64,000 bases of DNA from Bacteroidales bacterium (GTDB lineage Bacteria > Bacteroidota > Bacteroidia > Bacteroidales > UBA3824): positions 29,331 to 93,330 of the forward strand of contig JAFPYR010000099.1 in assembly GCA_017412115.1 (NCBI GenBank), in the 5' to 3' direction. Below are positions 49,801-57,859 of the stretch, one piece after another. Below the pieces are notes generated by a model, which worked only from the letters and a program-made list of their open reading frames with translations, searched no databases and was not told where the DNA came from. Every line of letters starts with the position of its first letter. Position 1 is the first letter of the stretch. The translations under genes were made by a program, and so were the position numbers.

Positions 49801-51832
49801 ATTTTCAAATGCACTTGAAATGCCGGTCGATAAAGCGAAAGACAGACTTGCTCAAATCACGACTGAACTTGAAAAAATCAAGAACGCTGCGGCAAACGGA
49901 AATAACATCGCAAGCAAAGAAAAACAAGCCGCTTTAACGGCAGAAAAAGCAGGATTGGAACAGAATATCGCTAAGGCAGAAGAAAAGCTTGATTATAGCG
50001 AAAAAACAAAGAAATATGAGAGTTTTTACAACGAATTAGTCCGCATTGCAAACGAAAAAGAACAGAAAATCGCAGAATTACAATCAAAACAGAGCGGCGG
50101 AATAATTAACGAACAAAAACTGAAAGAAGAAACAGAAAAGGTTGAAGCGGCATTCACATCGCAAGCTAATATCATACGACAGCAGTTAGGAATGACAGAG
50201 GAAGAAACAACTGATATGATATTAGGCAAGATTGGTTCGGCAACAAACACAGAGGTAAATTCTTTAATGAATACTCTTTCAAAACTCGAAACAGAAATCG
50301 GATATTTTGAGAGTAAAATTGGAGAGATAGACGTATCGAAACCATTAACCGAGGCACGAGAAGCGTTGAATGAAACACTTGCAGATTTGGAGTTTATCAC
50401 AACAAGTGGTGTCGTAAATCTTGAGCAGCAAATACAAGAGGCTCAAAATAACCTTGTCGCTTTAGAAACGAGAGCAGCAAAAGGAGAAGATGTTGCAAAA
50501 GAAATTGCAATGACGAAAGCGCAAATTTCGCAATTGCAATCGAAGATGAAAGAATATGTTAATGTACAGCATGAAGTCGCAGATAAGACAACCGAACTTA
50601 CGGAAGCACAGCAGAAGTTAGAAAATGTCTTAGCACAGAAAGCAGCGTATCAAGAAGCAGCAAAAAACTACGGACTTGTTAAAAATGCCGTCAATAATGT
50701 TATAGACGGCTGTGAGGGATTATCCGATACCACGAAAGATGTATTAAACGGAATGATGGAACTCGGCGACATCCTTTTCGATACAATAGGTGGATTATTG
50801 GAATATGCAGAGCAATCAGCACAATCGATGGTTACTGCCGGAGTTGCTGCAAGTGAAGCCGTAAAAACAGCTGAAAAAGGGTCGGCAATATTAGCGGTTA
50901 TTGGTGCGGCAATACAAGCAGTTATGGCTATTGTTAAGATTTTTAACAAGCACGGAAAGACGGCAAAAGCGGAGAAAAATATCGAAAAAATCGAGGGGCA
51001 AGTTAAAGATTTGGATAGAGCGTATGATAAACTTGGTGATAAAATGGAGAACGCATACGCTACAGATGCGACAAACATAATACAACAACAAGACAAACTG
51101 TTAGCACAAAAAGAGGCTTTAATACGACAAGAGATACGAGAGGAGCAGTCGAAAAAGAAAAAGAAACAAGACGATGATAAGATAAAAGAATGGCGGCAAG
51201 AATTAGAAGATATTGCTGAAACGAGGGCTAAAACACAGCAGACTATCACGGAAACTTTAATCGGCAAAAATTATAAATCTGTGTTAGAAGATTTTTCTGG
51301 TGCTGTAATGTCAGCAATGGACGATGCGGAAACAAGTGTCGATGATGCTGTTAAGAATATCAGTAAAAGTATTAAGAAATCCGCTATACAACAGCAACTA
51401 ATGCAAAGATTACAACCTAAGACAGATGAATATGCAAAAGCACTTGGAGACGCAATGACCGACGGCGTCATAAGCGACACAGAAAAAAAAGTTTTAACGG
51501 GATTAGAAGGAAGTATTGCAAGAATATCAGAGGATTATCTCGGACAATTCGACGATTTGTGGGAAACGGCAGAGGCAGAGCGGCAAGCATCCTCCGGCGG
51601 CATAACGAATATGTCGCAAGATTCGGCAGATGAGATGAACGGGCGATTAACGCAAATGCAGTCGCATACTTTTTCGATTAACGAAAATGTAAAGCAAATG
51701 AGGGAATTTGCATCGCAGCAGTTAATTGTTTTGCGCAATATCAATACAGATACGAGTGCATTAGTTAAGACGGTTTCGGATATGAAAGCAACCGTTGATG
51801 ATATACAGATTAAAGGAGTTAAATTAAAATAG
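46844..51832 (+). CDS. Tape measure protein
   Basis: 1,662 residues from ATG 46844. The N-terminal part holds the tape-measure core (MFQTRSYFQDAESSMKVFLG, FYNMFEFKDLVGASKQLISY, GMYNKAKSVGKVDSQGLESW AARG). Long coiled coils follow, with hydrophobic helices at about 540-570 and 1320-1365 (ANALAIAGAVALCQAIYDI-like and SAILAVIGAAIQAVMAIVKI). It sets tail length; at about 0.15 nm per residue the tail would be near 250 nm. Probably ejected ahead of DNA. Confidence 0.93.
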   Translation: MAEESNGGLVFGIRLDNSQLARDIEQARKLFDSLSKGAGDSGSVISGQVGNAFADSSRKAQQAGGNYNKVFQDLYVAATNAGAKVRGESQQTATSISADLNKLNAGFTSITGLAGAMFLGVSAKGIVDQMFQTRSYFQDAESSMKVFLGDAQKGTKFINELKDYAFYNMFEFKDLVGASKQLISYGTAAKDVTNILDQLSNIATGTGANLNDMVGMYNKAKSVGKVDSQGLESWAARGVLVKETLRDMGETVSSTGVTFQQLEKVLAKVTGEGGMFHNLMAEQLDNLSASAAQLSDNMTAMYNEMGEKAEPYMKAAIDLAGTLVENYQSIADVIIDVAKVYGAYKLVDMSGIQGIIEQTEAEQNLVDTFKEHAEEIKNMFSADQAYEMELSGLKEGTAEYAQAVKDMFEAEKQNTSLQLENITKLESAETARIETLVREREEIKQKIFAAEQSNDVLQKEALTAKAATIQAQLNASQDNLSAISKQKKAIAANASSAAIKAETLATMQSTTATKAATTASMLWNKATTALGKGITKLGNLLKSTLLSNPYALAIAGAVALCQAIYDIVNAQSAMEEAQGNIDAAKAKGFEEATKELQKTAIPDFDKIRNLTEGTDEYQKALDGLIKKYPELAEVITDNTTKEELLAKGYDAVKKSIIEKNQAAAMENAVAENAAKVSEKQQAVIDEFQKQLTEQGYSIEDAYRLSTDFQVALMDGLKPEEMSAEIQKVFEDAASGTQKCFKGALAGATFGLTDFLNIGNYTNSESWAGSIKEKFMSYFTDNGYKEYDSKLGALMGRMEQFKDAADKAAEGVKNLNNEVDVENQKKLSNYLNTELLKTYKDDVERAKGELEGGIKLFEYEFRNGSQQNKTNLDKKVKELQKNYVQAQKALRDAQKYVYGDDLSAQEAKYKKSIELYKQFASEYTKLEIKRQNDIQNLERSRDKQGANQGIIDMQIEDVNKKADDNLNLLFAKFYNVSDKTAEQIKTVFSNALEMPVDKAKDRLAQITTELEKIKNAAANGNNIASKEKQAALTAEKAGLEQNIAKAEEKLDYSEKTKKYESFYNELVRIANEKEQKIAELQSKQSGGIINEQKLKEETEKVEAAFTSQANIIRQQLGMTEEETTDMILGKIGSATNTEVNSLMNTLSKLETEIGYFESKIGEIDVSKPLTEAREALNETLADLEFITTSGVVNLEQQIQEAQNNLVALETRAAKGEDVAKEIAMTKAQISQLQSKMKEYVNVQHEVADKTTELTEAQQKLENVLAQKAAYQEAAKNYGLVKNAVNNVIDGCEGLSDTTKDVLNGMMELGDILFDTIGGLLEYAEQSAQSMVTAGVAASEAVKTAEKGSAILAVIGAAIQAVMAIVKIFNKHGKTAKAEKNIEKIEGQVKDLDRAYDKLGDKMENAYATDATNIIQQQDKLLAQKEALIRQEIREEQSKKKKKQDDDKIKEWRQELEDIAETRAKTQQTITETLIGKNYKSVLEDFSGAVMSAMDDAETSVDDAVKNISKSIKKSAIQQQLMQRLQPKTDEYAKALGDAMTDGVISDTEKKVLTGLEGSIARISEDYLGQFDDLWETAEAERQASSGGITNMSQDSADEMNGRLTQMQSHTFSINENVKQMREFASQQLIVLRNINTDTSALVKTVSDMKATVDDIQIKGVKLK

Positions 51833-51834
51833 AA

Positions 51835-52257
51835 ATGACAGCAGGAGAATATCTTAAACGCGAATTATCCAAAGTCGCGTGTGGTACATACGAAGGAGAG
51901 GATAATATTTCGGATTTGGTGGAATTATGGAAAAAGCCGTGGGGAATCGAGTTGTGCAAAAACATAAATTTCCCCACATCGGCATTTTTCGAGCAGTACG
52001 AACAAGACCTATTGCCGTACGGCGTATTCAGAAATCAAAACGGATTGAAGTTGTATAATAGAGATGTAGTGTTGTATCATTCGACAGCGAATTTGGAATT
52101 CTCGTTGCCGGAGCGGACGTACTCTGTTTTACTCTATGCCGGAGCAGAGGTTGTGATAACTGCAACGAATTGTGCGGTGGTAAAGGTGTCGAAAATAAAC
52201 AACGATTGCACTTGCCATATCATAACAGAACGCAACGCAACGGTAATATGCAATTAA
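51835..52257 (+). CDS. Small protein downstream of tape measure, probably tail-associated
   Basis: 140 residues. Helical N-terminus (AGEYLKRELSKVACGTYEGE), then strand-rich RTYSVLLYAGAEVVITATNC and KVSKINNDCTCHIITER. No family recognised. The C-terminal half resembles a small beta-helix or Ig-like binding unit. Confidence 0.6.
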   Translation: MTAGEYLKRELSKVACGTYEGEDNISDLVELWKKPWGIELCKNINFPTSAFFEQYEQDLLPYGVFRNQNGLKLYNRDVVLYHSTANLEFSLPERTYSVLLYAGAEVVITATNCAVVKVSKINNDCTCHIITERNATVICN

Positions 52258-52349
52258 TGCAAATTTATACATATTTTAACATTTTGAAATTTGCGTATGT
52301 GTTTTATTTTTAGTAAATTTGAGACGTTAATTTAAAGAGGAACTTTAAG

Positions 52350-52979
52350 ATGATGGTACTTTTAAAATCGTATATAAAAGCACTTTGTTTGCTTGTTTTA
52401 TTTCCGTCAGCCTTTGCGGATTTCGTTAAGAAAAAGAAATGGATTGTTGCGGCTGATTGCGGTTTTGTGGCTGTAAGTTTATTATTCGTCCTTGCCCTTA
52501 GTTCGGGAAAGTCTGACGAAGATTTGCATATTGTAGACTTGACCGCAGCCTACAATACGGGCAACGTTACGGCAATGAAAAAGATTGCCGTGGTAATCCA
52601 CCATACCGCAGGAAACCCTAACTGCTGTATTAACGATATTGCCAAAATCCACCTTGCAGAGCATAGATGGAGCGGAATTGGCTATCATTATTACATTGAC
52701 AAGGACGGTGTGGTATACAACTTACGAAGTGAGAACGAAGTCGTTCCACACTCGTATAATTTTAACAGCAATGCGGTAGCAATCTGCTTGGCGGGTAATT
52801 TCAATAATTACGAACCGACCAAGGCACAGTGGCAGAGTTTATTAATTCTGACACGAAAGGTGTTAAAAACGCACGATTTGAGCGCAAAAGACGTGTATAA
52901 ACACGGTCAAATGTATGGTAATGCAACTGAATGTTGCGGCAAATTATTTAATATTGAAAAATTAAGAGAGGAATTATAA
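52350..52979 (+). CDS. Endolysin: N-acetylmuramoyl-L-alanine amidase with N-terminal membrane segments
   Basis: 209 residues. Two hydrophobic stretches (about 10-22 and 31-50) precede an Amidase_2 domain (PGRP / T7-lysozyme fold). Zinc ligands are His84 (VVIHHTAGNP), His185 (YKHGQMYG) and Cys195 (ATECCGKLF, with Cys instead of the usual Pro after it). The catalytic Tyr region is GIGYHYYIDKDG. Cuts the stem peptide from muramic acid. The membrane part suggests a signal-anchor-release or membrane-held lysin. It begins the lysis cluster. Confidence 0.88.
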   Translation: MMVLLKSYIKALCLLVLFPSAFADFVKKKKWIVAADCGFVAVSLLFVLALSSGKSDEDLHIVDLTAAYNTGNVTAMKKIAVVIHHTAGNPNCCINDIAKIHLAEHRWSGIGYHYYIDKDGVVYNLRSENEVVPHSYNFNSNAVAICLAGNFNNYEPTKAQWQSLLILTRKVLKTHDLSAKDVYKHGQMYGNATECCGKLFNIEKLREEL

Positions 52980-52980
52980 A

Positions 52981-53280
52981 ATGACTTGGACAGAATGGAT
53001 TTTATATTACAAAACCTTAAAACGTGAATTTTGGATTTGCGTTTTGGCGTTGGTTTTTATCTTAGTAACGCCGTTTTTGATTTGTTGCGGCGGAAACGCA
53101 GAAACCGAGCAACAAACAATATTTGAACAAGCCGTAACGGAATACGAACAAACAACGGGCAGAAAGATTTATCCGTCCGGTCGTGAGTTTTTACGTAAAG
53201 CGGCGGAAAAACAAGGATTACAGACAAAAGATGAGGTTTTATCCCTCATCAAATATAACGAAAAATTTATGTTTAAATAA
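52981..53280 (+). CDS. Small membrane protein of the lysis cluster
   Basis: 99 residues, 1 bp after the endolysin gene. One transmembrane helix (FWICVLALVFILVTPFLICC) and a soluble tail (FEQAVTEYEQTTGRKIYPSG). Candidate holin or inner spanin by position; no signature confirms either. Confidence 0.55.
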   Translation: MTWTEWILYYKTLKREFWICVLALVFILVTPFLICCGGNAETEQQTIFEQAVTEYEQTTGRKIYPSGREFLRKAAEKQGLQTKDEVLSLIKYNEKFMFK

Positions 53281-53286
53281 GGAAAA

Positions 53287-53652
53287 ATGGAATTAAACGA
53301 ATATCAGCAGAAAGCGATGTCTACCTGCATGGAGACGAGCAATAACTTCTCTTATATGCTACTTAATTTAGTTGCGGAAGTAGGGGAGTTTGCAGGAAAA
53401 ATAGCGAAACAAATCCGTAAAGGACAGAGCAACATAAACCAAAACCAACTACAAACGGAGATGCGTGTTTTGGTTGAGCACCCCGAACTCAAAGAGGAAG
53501 CGTGTAAAGAATTAGGCGACGTTTTATGGCAACTTTCAGGCTTATGTACGGTTATGAATGTAAGCCTTGAAGACATCGCAAAACAGAATTTAAACAAACT
53601 TGCCGACCGTCAAAAACGGAACGTAATTGACGGGAACGGTGATAATCGTTAA
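53287..53652 (+). CDS. MazG-like nucleotide pyrophosphohydrolase
   Basis: 121 residues: NEYQQKAMSTCME, LNLVAEVGEFAGKIAKQIRK and ACKELGDVLWQLSGLC carry the E-x-x-E and E-x-x-D metal sites of the MazG/all-alpha NTP-PPase fold. Hydrolyses NTPs or ppGpp-like nucleotides to monophosphates. Often phage-borne, to clean non-canonical nucleotides or alter stress signals. Embedded among lysis genes. Confidence 0.85.
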   Translation: MELNEYQQKAMSTCMETSNNFSYMLLNLVAEVGEFAGKIAKQIRKGQSNINQNQLQTEMRVLVEHPELKEEACKELGDVLWQLSGLCTVMNVSLEDIAKQNLNKLADRQKRNVIDGNGDNR

Positions 53653-53655
53653 AAC

Positions 53656-53931
53656 ATGAAAAACGTTATTACAATATCGACTGAGGCTGTTTTAGTTGCG
53701 TTAATTGTTGTATATTTTACCGCATTTCGCAACGAAGAAACGAAGGATTATCAAAAACAATTTGATAGTCTAAAAACCGAAATTTTGCGTATTAAAGCGG
53801 AAATTAAAGCGGTTAAGGCTGATACTGATACGTTGAAAGCAGACACTGATACGTTGAAAGTTGGACAGCGTATTATTTTTGATGAAGTCAAGAAAAATAA
53901 TGAAAAATCTTTTTGGGATTTTTTCAAATGA
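53656..53931 (+). CDS. Membrane protein with coiled coil, possible inner-spanin-like
   Basis: 91 residues. N-terminal transmembrane helix (ITISTEAVLVALIVVYFTAF), then a coiled coil with internal repeat KADTDTLKADTDTLK. Same plan as the 21692 protein. Its place after endolysin and MazG fits a lysis role; no lipoprotein partner is visible. Confidence 0.55.
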   Translation: MKNVITISTEAVLVALIVVYFTAFRNEETKDYQKQFDSLKTEILRIKAEIKAVKADTDTLKADTDTLKVGQRIIFDEVKKNNEKSFWDFFK

Positions 53932-54241
53932 TATTTTTCGGCGGACTTAAAAAAGCATTAACACCGCCGACTTTTGCCACGGTGCGTTTTGGGATTGCGC
54001 ACCGTTTATAGGATTTTTTCATAATAATTTTTTGGTTGTATTTGATATTTTGTTGAGTTAGTAATGGGGAATTAATCACGGTGCGGTTTTGGAATTTTCC
54101 GCACCGTTTTTAAAAGACTTTTACTATTTCTTAATCATTTAGTTATTTGGCTTAAAAAAGGGGAATTAATTAAAAAATGTGCTATTTTACTTTTACGATG
54201 CGGATATTGAACTATCCGCATCGTTTTAAAAAAGAAATGAT
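53932..54241 (+). repeat. 310-bp gap with four successive hairpins
   Basis: A: CGGCGG...CCGCCG (53939-53969). B: ACGGTGCG...CGCACCGT (53979-54005). C: ACGGTGCGG...CCGCACCGT (54078-54107) followed by T5. D: ACGATGCGGAT...ATCCGCATCGT (54195-54224) followed by TTTT. B and C share the same stem sequence. GGGGAATTAAT leaders, as used before late genes, stand at 54066 and 54157; the second leads a 22-codon frame (54177-54245). Probably tandem terminators or attenuators derived from duplications. Confidence 0.65.
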
Positions 54242-55648
54242 ATGAAAATTTATTACAATACTACTCAAGGTCAGGAACGGCATATTGACGTTGTAATCTC
54301 GGATAGTTCTTACCGCTATCGTGAGATTATGGGCGACAATAATTTCGTTCTTTCGTTTTCATTGACCGAGTTTGTAGACTTTCCGATTGGTTCATGGATA
54401 TTCTACGACAATGAAAAATACACGACTTTCGATATTGCGAATTTTACGAAAGTATCAGAGCGGCAGTATGATTACACCCTCACGTTTGAGGGCAGTACGA
54501 AGATATTAACGCGATACAAATTCCGCAATCCACAGGACGGCAGACTGAATTTCACGGTTACTGCACAACCGTTTGAAATGTTGCAGCACATCGTAGACAA
54601 TCTGAACATGGACGGTAGAGATAGCGGTTGGAGCGTTGGATTTTGTGTTGAAAGCGTGGAAAAAACGCAATCTTTCAGTCATAACAGCGTATTAGACGCA
54701 CTTAATTCTATTGCACAATTATTCGATACCGAGTGGGAAATTATAAACAAAAAAATCAATCTTAGAAAGGTTGAATATAACAAAACGAACTCAACTCTTG
54801 CATTAAGTTACGGCAAGGGTAACGGTTTTTTGTCAGGGATTACGAGACAGAAAGGAGATGGTAATGCGGTTGATATTTTGTGGGTTGAGGGGGGTGATAG
54901 GAATATTAATCAACAAAAATATAAATACGCAAAAGTTGTTGGCAAACAACAAGATTATTTGCATTCCTCAAAAATAAGACTTCCGCAAAACCTTGTATTT
55001 TGGTACGTGCCTGACACGTTAGATAAACAAGCAAAAGGCAGAATCTATATTGATTTAACGACAAGTCATGCACGCATAACTGAACGTTACGGAAGCGGTG
55101 TAGGACTGATACACTCAGAATTACAATCTCGTTATAGTCAGTATATAAAAACAGGAAAGGTTCTTGATGTTACCGATATTGTAAAAAATAATCCTCTTGC
55201 AATGCAAGTGTACGTTGATGAGGACGGGTTCGGCATTTGGCGGCAAAATCGAATTAATAACGGTTTCGAGGAAAGTCTTGAACTGACTGAAATATATCCG
55301 AAACGAGTTCTTGAAATCACGTCTGTAACGAATAGCGACAAGGATAAGCACTTTTGGGAAATTGTCGCAATGAGTAACGATGTGGACTATTCTAACAACG
55401 ATTTGAAAACGTCCGAAAATCCGACTATCATTTTTGAGGACGGAATGCTTACAGGTAAAGAGTTTGAATACTCGGCATACAATCACAAAACAAAGGAATT
55501 TAAGATAGTTCCGCAGGTTATTGACGAAATCACCATGCCGGACGAGGCGAGCGGTTTCTATCCGAAAAAAAGGAGAAAAATTTGCAGTCTTTCATATTGC
55601 TTTGCCGGACGCTTATTTGCGCACAGCGGAATTAGAGTTAATGCTTGA
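54242..55648 (+). CDS. Tail-tip (Tal / prophage endopeptidase-like) protein, N-terminal part of a frameshifted gene
   Basis: 468 codons, of which about the last 25 are out of frame. FEGSTKILTRYKFRNPQDGR, TVTAQPFEMLQHIVDNLN and FDTEWEIINKKINLRKVEY are typical of the baseplate hub/Tal family that caps the tail and contacts the cell. At AAAAAAAGG (A7 at 55565-55571) the true continuation moves to the next frame: FYPKK-GEKFAVF. See the next entry. Confidence 0.8.
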   Translation: MKIYYNTTQGQERHIDVVISDSSYRYREIMGDNNFVLSFSLTEFVDFPIGSWIFYDNEKYTTFDIANFTKVSERQYDYTLTFEGSTKILTRYKFRNPQDGRLNFTVTAQPFEMLQHIVDNLNMDGRDSGWSVGFCVESVEKTQSFSHNSVLDALNSIAQLFDTEWEIINKKINLRKVEYNKTNSTLALSYGKGNGFLSGITRQKGDGNAVDILWVEGGDRNINQQKYKYAKVVGKQQDYLHSSKIRLPQNLVFWYVPDTLDKQAKGRIYIDLTTSHARITERYGSGVGLIHSELQSRYSQYIKTGKVLDVTDIVKNNPLAMQVYVDEDGFGIWRQNRINNGFEESLELTEIYPKRVLEITSVTNSDKDKHFWEIVAMSNDVDYSNNDLKTSENPTIIFEDGMLTGKEFEYSAYNHKTKEFKIVPQVIDEITMPDEASGFYPKKRRKICSLSYCFAGRLFAHSGIRVNA

Positions 55649-57416
55649 GGGGTGCAAATATCTGTACGAACACGGAGAAATCGAGGTCGAATTTAACGGC
55701 ACGATGGACGGAATATGGAGCGTAAAAAATTGGAGAAATATTAGTCCTTATATCAAACTCGGTGGATATATTAAATTCACGGACAACGCAATATGCAGAG
55801 ATGGGAAATTACTGCGTATATTGTCTGTTAAGGATTATATCAACCGTCCGCACGCTCCTGAACTGACATTGTCTAATTCGACCGTCAGCGGTTCAGTTAG
55901 CAGTGAGTTAAAAAAAATACCTCAAAATCAAGTCTATACAAGCCACGAAATTGAGGAAAGACAAAAATATAATTCGCGCTCGTTTGCTAATATCCTTGAA
56001 ACGATTAATATGTTTTCGGAAGATTTTGCAAAGAGTTTAGCAAGTACGAATCAGTATTTTAGCAATAGTATCTCCCCTATCGCATTGCAAACAATGTACT
56101 TAGCATTAGGCAGCGAAAAAACGGAAGTCGAGTTTGGTTTCACGTCTGCGACTGTAAACGAACAAGTCAAAGATTGGCAAAGGGTAACATATACACCAAC
56201 TTGGAACTCTGAAAAAGGGTGTCTTGAAGTGCCTAATTTCGTGAATAACACACCGATTAACGCACGACATTTGGTTTATACACAAAATCAAGGCGAGATT
56301 TCACAAAATCAAGTTTATCCGTATTGGCGAATAGAAAGTCAAAACACGGAATTAAAACATGGCGCCGCATTCGCAGATAAACCGTTTTATTTATACCTAA
56401 AAGCCGTAAAACCGCAGCAAAACCAATACGGCAAACTTATTACACCTGCGGAATTTATTCTGTCTGAAACGGTTGAAAATGATACCTCGGAATTTTATTA
56501 TTTCCCGATTGGATTTTTGAACTCAGAGAAAGACGGAGAACGTTCTTTTGTGTCGATTTACGGGCATACTGAAATAAGCGGCAATCGCATAAACACAGGA
56601 CGTATTGTAAGCAACGACGGCAGTACGGTTATAGACCTTGAAAATAATATTATTCAAGGGCGGTTTAATTTCAAAGACGGATTAATATCTAACAGAATAT
56701 GGGTAGGCAATAGCGAGTGTTCAGCAAAAGCAGGATTAGGTGGCACAAATAAATACGGATATAACTCTCTGATATGGGCAGGATTTAATAACGACGGGAA
56801 TTATGTCTTCAATATATTAGACAACGGGGAGATGATATATTATGCGAATGACGGACAGCAAGTGTTTAAAGTTATTCCGAGCAATTACTATTCGAGCACT
56901 AATACTGCTACAGACTTGTATATAAGAGGTACACGAATAGAGAAAATTGTCGGTAATACATATTTTACCAATACTCCTGAATTTGGCAACGACTTGAAAA
57001 TCGGCGGTAAAAAATTAGGCGACAGGCTAAAAGCAATCATGGACGTTGTTCCGTATTCCGGCGTTTTTAGCGTTTGGGGCGGGCAGTTACAACTTGAATT
57101 GTATAATAAAGGGAAACGCGTATCAGGTGCTACTATCAGCAAAAATACTATTGATTCTAAGCATGGTGTATATGAGTTGTTTTTCCCGACACGGGTGTAT
57201 TACGGTTTTGTATTAGCGACAGCAGGAAGTTATAAAATTAACAAACAGTATTATGTTAATGCAAGACTTCATCAATCGTGGTATGGCGATGAAAAATCAT
57301 ATATACGTTTTCAGATTGCGGACGATTCATCACTAAATGACTTAGAAGATAACGACGAGGTCTATTTTGCAATTTTTGATTTTTCTTGTCTTACTAATAT
57401 AACGGACGGATTATAA
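55521..57416 (+). CDS. Tail-tip protein, C-terminal part (after the A7 frameshift)
   Basis: The native-like sequence begins at about 55572 (GEKFAVFHIALPDAYLRTAE) and runs to 57416. The ATG at 55521 and the codons up to the A7 run are an artefact of the shifted frame. Contents: LEGCKYLYEHGEIEVEFNGT, RPHAPELTLSNSTVSGSVSS, a beta-helix-like region GRIVSNDGSTVIDLENNIIQ and RTNK-free C-terminal domain with VYYGFVLATAGSYKINKQYY. The joined protein would be about 1,058 residues. A +1 shift, or one A fewer, is needed; ordinary -1 slippage gives a dead frame. Confidence 0.75.
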   Translation: MTKSPCRTRRAVSIRKKGEKFAVFHIALPDAYLRTAELELMLEGCKYLYEHGEIEVEFNGTMDGIWSVKNWRNISPYIKLGGYIKFTDNAICRDGKLLRILSVKDYINRPHAPELTLSNSTVSGSVSSELKKIPQNQVYTSHEIEERQKYNSRSFANILETINMFSEDFAKSLASTNQYFSNSISPIALQTMYLALGSEKTEVEFGFTSATVNEQVKDWQRVTYTPTWNSEKGCLEVPNFVNNTPINARHLVYTQNQGEISQNQVYPYWRIESQNTELKHGAAFADKPFYLYLKAVKPQQNQYGKLITPAEFILSETVENDTSEFYYFPIGFLNSEKDGERSFVSIYGHTEISGNRINTGRIVSNDGSTVIDLENNIIQGRFNFKDGLISNRIWVGNSECSAKAGLGGTNKYGYNSLIWAGFNNDGNYVFNILDNGEMIYYANDGQQVFKVIPSNYYSSTNTATDLYIRGTRIEKIVGNTYFTNTPEFGNDLKIGGKKLGDRLKAIMDVVPYSGVFSVWGGQLQLELYNKGKRVSGATISKNTIDSKHGVYELFFPTRVYYGFVLATAGSYKINKQYYVNARLHQSWYGDEKSYIRFQIADDSSLNDLEDNDEVYFAIFDFSCLTNITDGL

Positions 57417-57622
57417 TGACAGAACAGGAAAAAATTAAGTTATATGGCATAAAAATTTACATTGAGCGAAAAATTAAATACTTTTACGGCTTGGAATTAG
57501 ACAGCGAGCATAAGAAAGACAAAGCGGCTCAAAGTAGATACTGCACGGCACGGTGCGCATTAGAAGATGTCTTAAAGCAGATGTTCGGAGTAAGGCTGAT
57601 AGAAAATAAGAATGGGGAATGA
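57416..57622 (+). CDS. Small phage protein of unknown function
   Basis: 68 residues; the start overlaps the preceding stop (TAATG). Helical, charged, with SRYCTARCALEDVLKQMFGV. No family recognised. Confidence 0.6.
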   Translation: MTEQEKIKLYGIKIYIERKIKYFYGLELDSEHKKDKAAQSRYCTARCALEDVLKQMFGVRLIENKNGE

Positions 57623-57698
57623 TAAAAAATATCACTACAAAAATTATTTTCTCGGCAATTTGCGAGACAATGCAATAAAAAGTAATAAAAAAATATGA
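57612..57698 (+). CDS. Possible 28-residue peptide
   Basis: A short frame overlapping the genes on both sides (11 and 4 bp), which is the local pattern for coupled genes. Begins MGNDKKYHYKNYFLG. Low support. Confidence 0.35.
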   Translation: MGNDKKYHYKNYFLGNLRDNAIKSNKKI

Positions 57699-57856
57699 GT
57701 GAGAAATTAAGAGAGGTTGAAAAATACCTCAAAACAAAAATTGAAGAATACGAAAAATTATCCGTTTCGGAACGTGGGAATTGGGATAATACGGACAAAT
57801 ATCTTGGTATTTCAGCGGCGTATTCCGACATTTATGAAAAACTTTTTAAGAATTAG
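57695..57856 (+). CDS. Small charged phage protein
   Basis: 53 residues: MSEKLREVEKYLKTKIEEYE then NWDNTDKYLGISAAYSDIYE. Helical; function unknown. Ends 3 bp before the next gene. Confidence 0.5.
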   Translation: MSEKLREVEKYLKTKIEEYEKLSVSERGNWDNTDKYLGISAAYSDIYEKLFKN

Positions 57857-57859
57857 AAC

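Noticed and set aside
52350..52979. Host peptidoglycan-recycling amidase
   Set aside because: Lies between tape measure and other lysis genes, has membrane segments and the small phage-lysin domain size.
53932..54241. CRISPR array
   Set aside because: The repeated hairpins have unequal spacing, only two share a stem, and no cas genes are nearby.
55565..55571. Programmed -1 frameshift at the A7 run
   Set aside because: A -1 shift gives a short unrelated frame; only +1 (or -2) joins the two tail-tip parts.
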